Below the pieces are notes generated by a model. The model saw only the letters and a list, made by a program, of their open reading frames with translations, did no database searches and had not been told where the DNA came from. Positions 15,614 to 23,721 of a stretch of 64,000 bases of DNA are shown here, in pieces (positions within the stretch are counted from its first letter, which is position 1; each line of letters starts with the position of its first letter). The translations under genes and the position numbers were made by a program. This DNA comes from Anaerolineales bacterium (lineage in GTDB: Bacteria; Chloroflexota; Anaerolineae; Anaerolineales; Villigracilaceae), in the NCBI GenBank assembly GCA_020060625.1, contig JAGUZU010000016.1, positions 62,001 to 126,000 on the forward strand. The letters run 5' to 3'.

Positions 15614-16238
15614 GGTTCCTTCTTTCTGCGATCAGGGCGAGCAATATGACCGATTTTAATTCAATAATCCTTAATTCCGTGTGAAAGCCCGACCGTGTAA
15701 AAGGCTCCAGAAGTTTTGTTTTGAGGGACTCGGTCAACGCTTCGGGACTCTCGCCGGTGACTTTGTAAAACCATTTGAGGAATCCGTTCTTCGGGAACGC
15801 CACCGGCAGGACGATGAGCCTGCCTCCGCTCCGAAGGACTCGTTTCGCCTCCGACAATGTTTTCAGATCGAAGATGTATTCGCTGGGGAATGTTGAAACG
15901 ACGGCGTCGAATGATTCGGCAGAGTAAGGCAGGGACTGGGCGAGTCCGCGCGCCAGTTTATGGATGTTTCTGAGGCGGCGTTTGGCGATTCCGCCCATTT
16001 GTTTGGATTCGTCTATTCCGAAGGCGGAGAGTCCCCGGTCGAGCAGGAGGCGCTGCAAATGTCCGGGACCATGACCCAGCTCGAGGATGCGGGTCCCTGT
16101 GATAAACGGAAGAACGGCGAAGACCCAGTCCTTCCATTTGCCGAATGATACAGCCGCCGCTACAAGGTCATAGGTGAACGCCAGTGGGTGATATAGCAGG
16201 TCGAAGTATATTTCCAACAGGCGGCGGATGAGATTCAT
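15585..16238 (-). CDS. Class I SAM-dependent methyltransferase
   Basis: A 217-residue methyltransferase with SAM motif I ILELGHGPGHLQRLLL (about 52-67), the acidic end of beta-2 FGIDESK, motif II FDAVVSTFPSEYIFD (about 113-127) and RVLRSGGRLIVLP. The N-terminal part (LLEIYFDLLYHPLAFTYDLVA) is hydrophobic and may touch the membrane or a lipid acceptor. ATG 16238 is chosen because the preceding frame is occupied by the terminator hairpin of the YtxH gene (16247-16279). Acceptor unknown. Translational overlap with the hemolysin III gene. Confidence 0.78.
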   Translation of the reverse strand: MNLIRRLLEIYFDLLYHPLAFTYDLVAAAVSFGKWKDWVFAVLPFITGTRILELGHGPGHLQRLLLDRGLSAFGIDESKQMGGIAKRRLRNIHKLARGLAQSLPYSAESFDAVVSTFPSEYIFDLKTLSEAKRVLRSGGRLIVLPVAFPKNGFLKWFYKVTGESPEALTESLKTKLLEPFTRSGFHTELRIIELKSVILLALIAERRNHVKKITRTR

Positions 16239-16246
16239 ATAATAAA

Positions 16247-16279
16247 ACAAGGGTTTGACCTTGTTTGTCAAACCCTTGT
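16247..16279 (-). terminator. Intrinsic terminator of the YtxH gene
   Basis: ACAAGGGTTTGAC (16247-16259) and GTCAAACCCTTGT (16267-16279) form a perfect 13-bp stem; reading the minus strand, a TTTTATTAT tail follows. It lies 15 bases past the YtxH stop and ends 9 bases before the methyltransferase ATG. Confidence 0.85.
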
Positions 16280-16293
16280 GTCATCCTTTTGCA

Positions 16294-16641
16294 TCACGCG
16301 GACGCGGCTTCGCCGCCGTCCTTCTTTGTTTTGCGGACGGCTTCGATTGCGCCCTTTCCGCGCTCGCGGACTTCGTTAGCCAGTTCGTTGGCGCGTTCCT
16401 TGGCGATCTTGGCGAGTTCGTCTGCGCGCTGGCGGGCTTCGGCGGCGGCGGCTTCGGCGCGGGCGAGCGCTTCTTCAGCGCTGTGCGCGGCGCGGTCGCG
16501 CAGTTCGATGGATTTATCCTTGATCAATGCGCGGGTCTCCTCGCCTGATTGCGGCGCGAAAAGCAGGGCAACCACGGCTCCGGTTAACCCACCGACGACA
16601 AACCCCACGAGAAATGCTCCAAATTCATCACGGTCAGACAT
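16294..16641 (-). CDS. YtxH-domain envelope stress-type protein
   Basis: A 115-residue protein. An N-terminal hydrophobic segment FGAFLVGFVVGGLTGAVVAL (about 7-26) is followed by FAPQSGEETR, the YtxH hallmark (LFAPKSGEETR), and then a long Ala/Glu/Arg-rich coiled coil (about 38-100). Family members are small membrane-anchored proteins of unclear function, often stress-related. Start 16641 has an AAAGGAG site; the upstream extension lacks one. Confidence 0.85.
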   Translation of the reverse strand: MSDRDEFGAFLVGFVVGGLTGAVVALLFAPQSGEETRALIKDKSIELRDRAAHSAEEALARAEAAAAEARQRADELAKIAKERANELANEVRERGKGAIEAVRKTKKDGGEAASA

Positions 16642-16706
16642 GGTGTTTTCTCCTTTACTTGGTTTGGTGAAGCAAGACATCCGCTTGCGGCGGCATTTGC
16701 CTTTCG

Positions 16707-17171
16707 TTATTTCGGCTTGATGCCGAACAATTCTAACATACGTCTCAAACCTGCCAGATACCCGTTGAGTTTGATGACAGGTTCGACCACATTTTCACCC
16801 AGGAACTCGGCGGTGCCGCGCAAATTGTTGACGGTCTCGCTGGTGGCGTGAAGGATGGGTTTCACTTCGTTTTGCAGCAGGTTGATCAGGCTGGCAAGCT
16901 GGACGACCAATACGATGAGCGCGACGCCAATCACCAGCGATTCAAGCGCCACAACGATGATGAACACATCGCGAATCTTGTCCGTCGGCGTGGCGGGCTG
17001 CATCAGAAAGTAGATCGCCGTTCCCAGCAGGGCAAAGATGAGGATGACCCCTGCAACGACACCGGCAAGAACGGTCTTTTGTCTGCGCTCGGCTTCCTGC
17101 ATGGCGGCGAGTTCTTCAGGTGTGGGCGCAGGTGTGGATGCAGACTGTTGTTCTTGTTGTTGATTTGCCAT
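16707..17171 (-). CDS. Small two-helix membrane protein of unknown function
   Basis: A 154-residue protein with a Gln/Ser/Thr-rich cytoplasmic start, hydrophobic segments at about 34-57 and 68-96, and a C-terminal amphipathic region (EVKPILHATSETVNNLRGTAEFLGENVVEPV) that resembles the DUF948-like chemotaxis-associated proteins often encoded beside YtxH genes. Family assignment is tentative. The ATG at 17171 lies six bases after a TATAAT box, with no Shine-Dalgarno site, so this is one of the leaderless starts. Confidence 0.7.
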   Translation of the reverse strand: MANQQQEQQSASTPAPTPEELAAMQEAERRQKTVLAGVVAGVILIFALLGTAIYFLMQPATPTDKIRDVFIIVVALESLVIGVALIVLVVQLASLINLLQNEVKPILHATSETVNNLRGTAEFLGENVVEPVIKLNGYLAGLRRMLELFGIKPK

Positions 17172-17177
17172 ATTTTT

Positions 17178-17183
17178 ATTATA
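17178..17183 (-). promoter_or_regulatory. -10 box TATAAT, leaderless start of 16707-17171
   Basis: TATAAT on the minus strand ends six bases before the start codon at 17171. Transcription would begin at or beside the ATG. Confidence 0.5.
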
Positions 17184-17245
17184 AATGATAAATGATGAAT
17201 CCGGGCTTAGTGTTCAGAATCGAGCGTTTGAGAGGGTGTTTTAAA

Positions 17246-17280
17246 ACGAAACAGTCCTGCGGCTTGCAGGACTGTTTCGT
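17246..17280 (-). terminator. Intrinsic terminator of the LysM gene
   Basis: ACGAAACAGTCCTGC and its perfect complement (15-bp stem, loop GGCTT). On the minus strand it lies 23 bases beyond the LysM stop and is followed by TTTTAAAA. Confidence 0.85.
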
Positions 17281-17302
17281 CAGTGTATTGGCGTCTTCTT
17301 TG

Positions 17303-18046
17303 TTATTGGACCCGAACCACCTGACCGACATAGATCTTGTTGATGTCCTTGATCTGGGGGTTGAGCGCGATAAGCGCATCCAGGGTGACGCCGAAGCGGG
17401 CGGCGATCTTCTTCAACGTGTCGCCAGATTGAACGGTGTAATACGATGCGGCGGCTGGAAGATTGATTGTCTGACCGGCGTAGATCCGATTCGGGTTGAT
17501 GATCTGCGGGTTCACCGCAAGGATGTCGTTGACGGTGACGCCAATGCGGTCTGCAATCTTGCGCAGGGTGTCGCCCTTTTGGATGACATACGTCTTGCCG
17601 CTGGAGGGCGGGGGAGGAGGCGGCGTGCCCGGTGTTGCGCTGCCGCTTGGCACGGTGAGACGTTGCCCTTCATAGATCAGGTTGTAGTTATAGATGCCGT
17701 TCAGTGATGCGAGCGTGTCCATGGAAGTGCCGTAGCGAGCCGCAAGGGATTTCAATGTGTCGCCGCGTGCCACCACATAGGTTGCGTAGCCGTTTCCGTT
17801 ATCCCAATACGCCCCAGGCAGAACCAGTGTCTGCCCGGCGTAGATGTATTGATCAAGTTTTGGGTTGGCAAGTTTGATCGCAGAAACGGTCGTGCCGCAT
17901 GACTTGGCAATCGAATAAAGCGTATCGCCTTTTTGGACGGTGTAGCTGGTTCCGCACCAATATGCGGACGCATTTCCCGCGAAGCCCATTAAGCCTGCTA
18001 ATACGGCGATCAGAACGATGATTTGAAACGTTTTTTTGTGAGACAT
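17303..18046 (-). CDS. Secreted protein with four LysM domains
   Basis: A 247-residue exported protein: signal peptide to about residue 28 (AGNASA cut), then four LysM repeats, each with a YTVQKGDTL-type opening (about 35, 89, 155 and 203) and an asparagine-rich turn. Thr/Pro linker [13 protein letters not shown] separates repeats two and three. LysM binds N-acetylglucosamine in peptidoglycan or related glycans; there is no catalytic domain, so it is probably a cell-wall or surface-attached binding protein. ATG at 18046 has a GAGGTG site and gives a proper signal peptide. Confidence 0.88.
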   Translation of the reverse strand: MSHKKTFQIIVLIAVLAGLMGFAGNASAYWCGTSYTVQKGDTLYSIAKSCGTTVSAIKLANPKLDQYIYAGQTLVLPGAYWDNGNGYATYVVARGDTLKSLAARYGTSMDTLASLNGIYNYNLIYEGQRLTVPSGSATPGTPPPPPPSSGKTYVIQKGDTLRKIADRIGVTVNDILAVNPQIINPNRIYAGQTINLPAAASYYTVQSGDTLKKIAARFGVTLDALIALNPQIKDINKIYVGQVVRVQ

Positions 18047-18121
18047 TTTGCACCTCTTCATTAAAAAACACAACTACTGCTTTTTAGAGACGAACTCGCG
18101 GCGAAAAAGTTCCAAACCCTC

Positions 18122-18150
18122 TTGACTCCCCCTGATTCTGGATGTATACT
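18122..18150 (+). promoter_or_regulatory. Promoter of the fad regulator/operon
   Basis: TTGACT (18122-18127), 17-base spacer, TATACT (18145-18150): a near-consensus housekeeping promoter. Transcription would start near 18157, directly at the TetR-type operator. Confidence 0.75.
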
Positions 18151-18157
18151 GACCCTA

Positions 18158-18173
18158 CCTACCGTTCGGTAGG
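18158..18173. promoter_or_regulatory. TetR-family operator upstream of the beta-oxidation regulator
   Basis: Perfect inverted repeat CCTACCG-TT-CGGTAGG covering the transcription start. The ACCGnnCGGT form is typical of TetR regulators of lipid degradation. Binding would block initiation of the TetR gene and, if co-transcribed, the fad operon. The GGGAAGGAG ribosome site of the TetR gene starts at the right edge. Confidence 0.8.
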
Positions 18174-18184
18174 GAAGGAGCTCC

Positions 18185-18745
18185 ATGACCCGCAACGACA
18201 TCCTCGACGCCGCCGCCCAGGTGTTTCGCCAAAAGGGCTATCATGGCGCATCCATGTCCGATATTGCAGAGGCGGTGAACCTGCAAAAGGCAAGCCTTTA
18301 TCACCACGTCTCATCCAAACAGGAGATATTGCTTGCGCTTCTGGAACGCGCCCTGGGCATGTTGACTGACCATATTGACTCCATTTCGTCCCAGCCCCTT
18401 TCCGCGGATGAAAGACTCAGGCAAATGATCCGCGGATATTTATCCACGCTGGCAGCCAACGCCGACCTGACAGCCGTCCTGTTATTCGAACATCGCTCGC
18501 TCGATAAGAAATTCCACGCCCGCCATGTCCCTCACCGCGACAAATTCGAAGGACTATGGCGGGATGTGCTTAATGAAGGCGTGAATGCCGGCATCTTCGA
18601 TTGCAAAGACACAGCCATGGCAACCCGCGCCTTGATGGGCATCCTGAACTGGACGCTCACCTGGTATCGCCCCGACGGAAGCAAGTCCATTGAACAGATT
18701 GCGGATGAATATGCCGACTTGCTCATGAAGGGATTGTTGAAGTAA
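18185..18745 (+). CDS. TetR-family regulator of the fatty acid degradation operon
   Basis: A 186-residue protein with N-terminal HTH (NDILDAAAQVFRQKGYHGAS, recognition helix region KASLYHHVSSKQEIL at about 35-49) and a C-terminal TetR ligand domain resembling FadR/KstR2-type proteins. Likely ligand is an acyl-CoA, inferred from five downstream beta-oxidation genes in the same direction. Strong ribosome site GGGAAGGAG. A palindromic operator sits at 18158-18173, indicating autoregulation. Confidence 0.87.
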   Translation: MTRNDILDAAAQVFRQKGYHGASMSDIAEAVNLQKASLYHHVSSKQEILLALLERALGMLTDHIDSISSQPLSADERLRQMIRGYLSTLAANADLTAVLLFEHRSLDKKFHARHVPHRDKFEGLWRDVLNEGVNAGIFDCKDTAMATRALMGILNWTLTWYRPDGSKSIEQIADEYADLLMKGLLK

Positions 18746-18813
18746 ATCGGACAACAGACGGCAGACCACCGACCATGGTCAATCCTCCGTTGTCTACAAA
18801 AAGGAGAAGACAC

Positions 18814-19911
18814 ATGTATTCATTTGAACCCAATGAAGAACAACAAATGTTGATCGATGCGGTGGGGAAGTATGCCGAGAACGACCTGCGCGCCGCGGCG
18901 CATGACGCCGAAGAGAACCGCGAAATTCCAAAGAAACTCATCAGCAAAGGCTGGGAACTGGGCTTGCTCCAAGCCTCCACTCCGGAATCCTATGGCGGCT
19001 TCGGTGAGCGAAGCGCAGTCACTGGGGCGCTGGCGGTCGAAGAGATGGCATTCGGCGATCTCGCCGGCGCATTGGCGGTGATGACCCCGTCTCTTTTTGC
19101 CACGCCCATTTTGCTTGGGGGCAGCGAAGAGCAAAAACAGCAATACCTGCCGGACATTGTCGGCGGCGATTGGGCTCCTTACACTGCCGCGTTGATCGAG
19201 TATGCGATTGACTTTGACCCAACCGCGCTCAAGACCACTGCAAAAGCAGATGGCGATTCCTACATCTTGAATGGCGAGAAGGCGTTTGTCCCGTTTGCGA
19301 AGGACGCCGAAGCCATGATCGTTTATGCCGACTTGAACGGCGTGACGCAGGGCTTTATCGTTCCCAAAAACGCGGGCGGTTTGAGTGTTTCGGACGAACG
19401 CGAAAAACTGATGGGATTGAACGCCCTGCCGATGTATCGAGTCAAACTGGATAATGTGACTGTCCCCGCCATCAACCGGCTGGGCGGCGCTTCCGGTCAT
19501 GACTTTGACCTGATCCTGTCTTCGATGCGCATTGCCTCCGCTGCCGCCGCAGTCGGATTGGCGAAAGCCTCCCTTGAATACTCAAAGGACTATGCAAAGG
19601 AACGCGAAGTCTTTGGCGTGAAGATTGCGCAGAAACAGGCGATTGCCTTCATGCTCGCGGAAATGGCGACCGAGATCGAAGCCATCCGCTTGTTGACGTG
19701 GGAAGCCGCCTGGAAACTGGACGCCAACAAGGAAGATGCCTGCGCCGAAGCCTATCTCGCCTTCACCGGCGCGTGTGATATGGCGATGATGGTCACAGAC
19801 CGCGGCGTGCAGGTCCTGGGCGGACATGGATATATCCGCGAACACCCGGTTGAACTGTTCATGCGTAATGGACGCGGGTTCCCCATGCTGTTGGGGTTGG
19901 CAATTGTGTAA
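18814..19911 (+). CDS. Acyl-CoA dehydrogenase homologue lacking the usual catalytic Glu (putative non-catalytic partner subunit)
   Basis: A 365-residue acyl-CoA dehydrogenase-fold protein with the three domains in order and the C-terminal helix bundle ending QVLGGHGYIREHPVEL. Start at ATG 18814 with AAGGAGA. After HPVEL, catalytic members continue into IYEGT, whose Glu abstracts the alpha proton; here the chain runs NGRGFPMLLGLAIV and stops, with no Glu at that place. The next gene encodes a homologue that does have YEGTGQ. Paired genes of this kind form alpha2-beta2 enzymes in mycobacterial sterol degradation, which suggests a heteromeric dehydrogenase here. Oxidation of acyl-CoA to enoyl-CoA is the expected reaction of the pair. 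Confidence 0.82.
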   Translation: MYSFEPNEEQQMLIDAVGKYAENDLRAAAHDAEENREIPKKLISKGWELGLLQASTPESYGGFGERSAVTGALAVEEMAFGDLAGALAVMTPSLFATPILLGGSEEQKQQYLPDIVGGDWAPYTAALIEYAIDFDPTALKTTAKADGDSYILNGEKAFVPFAKDAEAMIVYADLNGVTQGFIVPKNAGGLSVSDEREKLMGLNALPMYRVKLDNVTVPAINRLGGASGHDFDLILSSMRIASAAAAVGLAKASLEYSKDYAKEREVFGVKIAQKQAIAFMLAEMATEIEAIRLLTWEAAWKLDANKEDACAEAYLAFTGACDMAMMVTDRGVQVLGGHGYIREHPVELFMRNGRGFPMLLGLAIV

Positions 19912-19930
19912 TGACGAAGAGGAGTGAATC

Positions 19931-21187
19931 ATGAGTATCGAATTTGAAGCCCCAAAACCAGTTGTAAAAATGCAGACGGTGTTGCAGACCGTTGCTGAAA
20001 ATATGATGCGTTCCGTATCCCGCGAGTTCGATGAGAACGAACACACCATTCCGTGGGACTACATCGAGTTTATGCACACTGCCATGCGAAGCATGGGCGG
20101 CGGCAGCCTTGCCCCGCAGGAGGAGAAACCGAAGGAGGATGCCGAGAAGCGCCCGCCCATCGGATATCAAATGCTGGCGGCGCAGATCGAAATGCTCTCG
20201 TGGGGCGACGTGGGAATGTATCTCGTCACACCCGGCGGCGGACTTGGCGCGGCGGCTGTGCAGGCGGCTGGTTCGCCCGATCAGAAAGCCAAATTCCTGG
20301 CGCGATTTGCCGATAAGAAGCCGACCTTTGCCGCAATGTGCATGACCGAAGCAGGCGCAGGTTCGGACACATCCGCGATTCGCACGCGCGCCGTTCTCGA
20401 TGAGAAGACCAAGGAATGGGTCATCAATGGCGAAAAGATCTTCGTCACGGCTGGCGATAAATCCTTCACGGAATATGAAAAGTCCGGCAAGGGATTCATC
20501 GTCGTCTGGGCAAGCATTGACCCTTCTGCGGGACGCGCGGGGATGCGCGCCTTCGTGATCGAAAGCGGGACCCCCGGTGTGCAGGTCACAAAGCTCGAAC
20601 ACAAGATGGGTATCCGCGTCAGTGATACGGCGTCCATCTCGCTTGTGGATGTCCGCGTGCCGTTCGAGAACCTGCTCGGAAGCCCGACGGTCGAGAAGAC
20701 CACAAAAGGTTTCAAGGGAGCGATGGCGACTTTCGACGCGACAAGACCCCTCGTGGCGGCATCAGGCATCGGCGTGGCGCGAGCCGCTCTTGAATTCGTC
20801 AAGGAAAAACTCAAGGAGAACGGAGTCCAGATCCGCTATGGATTGCCGCGCAGCAAATTGACCTCCGTCGAACGCGATGTCATTGACATGGAAATCATGC
20901 TCCGTTCGGCATGGTTGATGGTGTTGAAAGCGGTTTGGATGGCGGATAACAAGAAACCGAACGCGCTCGAATCTTCGATGAGCAAGGTGAAGGCGGGCGA
21001 TGTGACGACGAAGATCACTCAGAAGGTTGTCGAGATTTTGGGTCCGCTCGGTTACAGCCGTGAGTTCCTGGCGGAGAAATGGTTCCGCGATGCCAAGATC
21101 ACCGATATTTATGAAGGCACGGGGCAGATCAACCGTCTCGTGGTGGCGCGGCAGATTTTGGGTTATTCGGGCGCGGAATTGCGGTAA
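19931..21187 (+). CDS. Acyl-CoA dehydrogenase, catalytic type
   Basis: A 418-residue FAD enzyme. It has FAAMCMTEAGAGSD (about 134-147) for FAD/substrate contacts, WVINGEKIFVTAG, and a C-terminal ITDIYEGTGQINRLVVAR whose Glu is the catalytic base. Start ATG 19931 follows a GAGGAG site. Nineteen bases separate it from the partner gene. It should feed electrons to an electron-transfer flavoprotein, whose genes are not in the window. The N-terminal 60 residues are somewhat longer than in medium-chain enzymes. Confidence 0.9.
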   Translation: MSIEFEAPKPVVKMQTVLQTVAENMMRSVSREFDENEHTIPWDYIEFMHTAMRSMGGGSLAPQEEKPKEDAEKRPPIGYQMLAAQIEMLSWGDVGMYLVTPGGGLGAAAVQAAGSPDQKAKFLARFADKKPTFAAMCMTEAGAGSDTSAIRTRAVLDEKTKEWVINGEKIFVTAGDKSFTEYEKSGKGFIVVWASIDPSAGRAGMRAFVIESGTPGVQVTKLEHKMGIRVSDTASISLVDVRVPFENLLGSPTVEKTTKGFKGAMATFDATRPLVAASGIGVARAALEFVKEKLKENGVQIRYGLPRSKLTSVERDVIDMEIMLRSAWLMVLKAVWMADNKKPNALESSMSKVKAGDVTTKITQKVVEILGPLGYSREFLAEKWFRDAKITDIYEGTGQINRLVVARQILGYSGAELR

Positions 21188-21190
21188 GTT

Positions 21191-21239
21191 GGTAAATTGG
21201 TAGATTAGGATTGGTCGAAAACCAATGTACCAATTTACC
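21191..21239. repeat. Nested hairpin within the fad operon
   Basis: Outer arms GGTAAATTGGTA (21191-21202) and TACCAATTTACC (21228-21239), inner arms ATTGGT (21210-21215) and ACCAAT (21221-21226). It lies between the catalytic dehydrogenase and the FadN gene. With no T-run it is more likely an RNA processing or stability element, or a dispersed repeat, than a terminator. Confidence 0.65.
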
Positions 21240-21268
21240 GATTCCCAATGTACCGACAAGGAGTAATC

Positions 21269-23659
21269 ATGAAAAAATACAACATCCACAAAGCCGTCGT
21301 CATCGGCTCAGGGACAATGGGAGCGGCAATTGCAGCGCATCTGGCAAATATTGGCGTGCCTGTTACCCTGCTTGACATTGTCCCAAAGGATTCACCGGAC
21401 AGGAACAAGATCGTCAAGGAAGGCTGGGATCGTTGTTTGAAAGCGCGCCCCGCCAACTTAATGGCGAAAGAATTGGAAACGCTCGTCACACTCGGCAACC
21501 TCGAAGACGATTTCGACGCGGTTGCCGAAGCGGATTGGGTCTGCGAAGCCATCATCGAAAATCTCAAGATCAAACAGGATTTGATGGCGCGCATTGACGA
21601 AGTCCGCAAGCCGAAAGCGATTGTGACCACCAACACATCGGGCATTCCCGTCCATTCGATTGCGGAAGGACGCTCGAAGGAATTCAAGAAGCATTTCCTC
21701 GGCACGCATTTCTTCAACCCGCCGCGCTATTTGAAACTGCTGGAGATCATCCCGACGCCCGATACCTCGAAGGATGTGGTCGAGTTCATTTCGCATTTTG
21801 GCGAATATCGTTTGGGCAAGGGTATTGTGCTGTGCAAGGACACGCCGAACTTCATCGGCAATCGTGTGGCGTTTGGCACGGGCGCGTTTGCGTTGGACTA
21901 TATTATGGAGAACGGCTACACGGTTGACGAAGTGGACGCTCTCACCGGACCTTTGATGGGTCGCCCAAAAACAGCCACATTCAGGCTGATAGATTTGGTC
22001 GGCGTGGACGTGTGGCATCACGTGGGTGCGAATCTTGCGCCCTTGATCCCGCACGACAAACTCGGGCAGAAATATCTTGCCGCCGAAAAGCCGAAGAAAT
22101 TGATGGACAGCCTGCTCGAGCGTAAATGGCTCGGCAACAAGACGAAAGTTGGTTTCTATAAGGAAGTTCGCAACGCGGAAGGGAAGAAGGAATTCTGGTC
22201 GTTGGATTTGAACACGCTGGAGCATACGCCGTCTGCCAAGCCGCGTTTCGACTCGGTCAAGGCGGCGAAGGATGTCGAGGGTCTGGGTGACAGGCTCAAG
22301 GTCATGCTCGAAGCGCCTTCGGCTGACAAGGCGGCGAAACTGATTCAGGCGCTCACGTATCAAAGTTTCCAGTACGCATCCAGCATCATCCCCGAAGTGG
22401 CGGATACGCCCAAACCGATTGACGACGCCGTCCGCTGGGGGTTCATGCACGACGCGGGTCCGTTCGAAATTTGGGACATGCTCGGCGTGAAGGAAACGGT
22501 CAAGCGCATGAAGGCGGAAGGCTACCCCGCCGCGAAGTGGGTGGACGAGATGTTGAAGGCAGGCGTCGAGACGTTTTACCAATATAAGGGTGATAACAAG
22601 GTGGGCGTGTACGATGTTGCCAAAAAGAAATACGCAAAGCTGAAACAACCTGCCGGGTTCGTGCTGTTGAAGGAATTGCGCGGCACGAAGAAGGAAGTGA
22701 GCAAAAACGCGGGCGCATCGCTGTATGACATTGGTGACGGCGTTGGTCTGGTTGAATTTCACACCAAGATGAACGCGCTCGACGACGATATTTTTACAAT
22801 TGCAACCGAGGCATTGGACAGGCTCGACACCGACTTCGATGGTTTGGTGATCGGCAACGAAGGCGAGCATTTCAGCGCGGGCGCCAATTTGTTCATGGTT
22901 GTGGTCGGGGCGCAGCAGGGGATGTGGGATACGCTCGATGCGGCTGTCCGCAAGCTGCAGGATATGAATATGCGGATGCGCTACTCGCCCAAGCCTGTGG
23001 TGATCGCGCCAGTCGGATACACCTTTGGCGGGGGGTGCGAAATTACCATGCATGCTTCGCGCGTGGTTGCGGCTGCCGAGACCTATATCGGCTTGGTTGA
23101 GTTGGGCGCGGGCGTCATCCCGGCAGGCGGGGGGACGAAGGAATACATGCGCCGCATCATCAACCCCGCCATGAAGGTGGACAGCGCGGAAGCCTTCCCG
23201 TTCATTCAAAAGGCGTTCCTGCAAATCGGGCAGGCGAAGGTTGCCACGTCTGCGGAAGAGGCGCGCGGGATGGCAATTTTAGGTCCGCAGGATCGCGTGG
23301 TGGTTAACCGTGATCATCTGCTTACCGAAGCGAAGAAAGAAGTCCTGAATCTGGTCACATCTGGATACAGACCGCCTGCGCCGGAATTAATTTATGCGGC
23401 TGGGCGCGATATGTTCGGCGCGATGAAGATCGGCGCGTGGGCGTTCAAGGAAGGCAGATACATCACCGAATACGACGCGCACATTGCCTCCAAACTTGCG
23501 CGCGTTATTGCCGGCGGCGATCTTACCAAGCCGACCTGGGTTTCGGAACAATACATTCTCGATTTGGAGCGCGAAGCCTTCCTGTCGCTGTGCGGCGAGG
23601 AAAAAACGCAGGCGAGGATGTGGTCGCTGTTGCAGACGGGGAAGCCGTTGAGGAATTAA
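21269..23659 (+). CDS. fadN: 3-hydroxyacyl-CoA dehydrogenase/enoyl-CoA hydratase bifunctional protein (FadN-type)
   Basis: A 796-residue protein carrying out two steps of beta-oxidation. The N-terminal half is the NAD-dependent 3-hydroxyacyl-CoA dehydrogenase, with Rossmann loop GSGTMG at 13-18 and the FFNPPRYLKLLEI segment (about 150). The C-terminal half is a crotonase-fold hydratase with SAGANL (about 547) and GGGCEITMHASRVV followed by LVELGAGVIPAGGG, which gives the oxyanion hole and Glu. The order dehydrogenase then hydratase is that of Bacillus FadN, the reverse of E. coli FadB. ATG 21269 has an AAGGAG site. Confidence 0.93.
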   Translation: MKKYNIHKAVVIGSGTMGAAIAAHLANIGVPVTLLDIVPKDSPDRNKIVKEGWDRCLKARPANLMAKELETLVTLGNLEDDFDAVAEADWVCEAIIENLKIKQDLMARIDEVRKPKAIVTTNTSGIPVHSIAEGRSKEFKKHFLGTHFFNPPRYLKLLEIIPTPDTSKDVVEFISHFGEYRLGKGIVLCKDTPNFIGNRVAFGTGAFALDYIMENGYTVDEVDALTGPLMGRPKTATFRLIDLVGVDVWHHVGANLAPLIPHDKLGQKYLAAEKPKKLMDSLLERKWLGNKTKVGFYKEVRNAEGKKEFWSLDLNTLEHTPSAKPRFDSVKAAKDVEGLGDRLKVMLEAPSADKAAKLIQALTYQSFQYASSIIPEVADTPKPIDDAVRWGFMHDAGPFEIWDMLGVKETVKRMKAEGYPAAKWVDEMLKAGVETFYQYKGDNKVGVYDVAKKKYAKLKQPAGFVLLKELRGTKKEVSKNAGASLYDIGDGVGLVEFHTKMNALDDDIFTIATEALDRLDTDFDGLVIGNEGEHFSAGANLFMVVVGAQQGMWDTLDAAVRKLQDMNMRMRYSPKPVVIAPVGYTFGGGCEITMHASRVVAAAETYIGLVELGAGVIPAGGGTKEYMRRIINPAMKVDSAEAFPFIQKAFLQIGQAKVATSAEEARGMAILGPQDRVVVNRDHLLTEAKKEVLNLVTSGYRPPAPELIYAAGRDMFGAMKIGAWAFKEGRYITEYDAHIASKLARVIAGGDLTKPTWVSEQYILDLEREAFLSLCGEEKTQARMWSLLQTGKPLRN

Positions 23660-23663
23660 CGGT

Positions 23664-23709
23664 ACAGGTTACAGGTTACAGGTTACAGGTTACAGGTTGC
23701 AGGTTGCAG
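23664..23709 (+). repeat. Tandem heptamer array (RCAGGTT)
   Basis: Five exact copies of ACAGGTT (23664-23698), then GCAGGTT and a partial GCAGAGG. It begins five bases after the fadN stop and ends just before the four-helix-bundle gene's ribosome site. Confidence 0.9.
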
Positions 23710-23721
23710 AGGAAGGCGGCG

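Noticed and set aside
18771-18780. Palindrome GACCATGGTC before the first acyl-CoA dehydrogenase as second operator
   Set aside because: Only ten bases, unlike the CCTACCG operator, and it overlaps no promoter; chance is as likely.
21458-23224. A 588-codon open frame on the minus strand across fadN
   Set aside because: It lies fully inside the well-conserved fadN gene, has a composition rich in His/Arg/Asp typical of antisense frames of G/C-rich genes, and no recognisable motif.
23664-23709. CRISPR-type or satellite array
   Set aside because: The units are seven bases with no spacers and there are no cas genes; it is a simple tandem heptamer.
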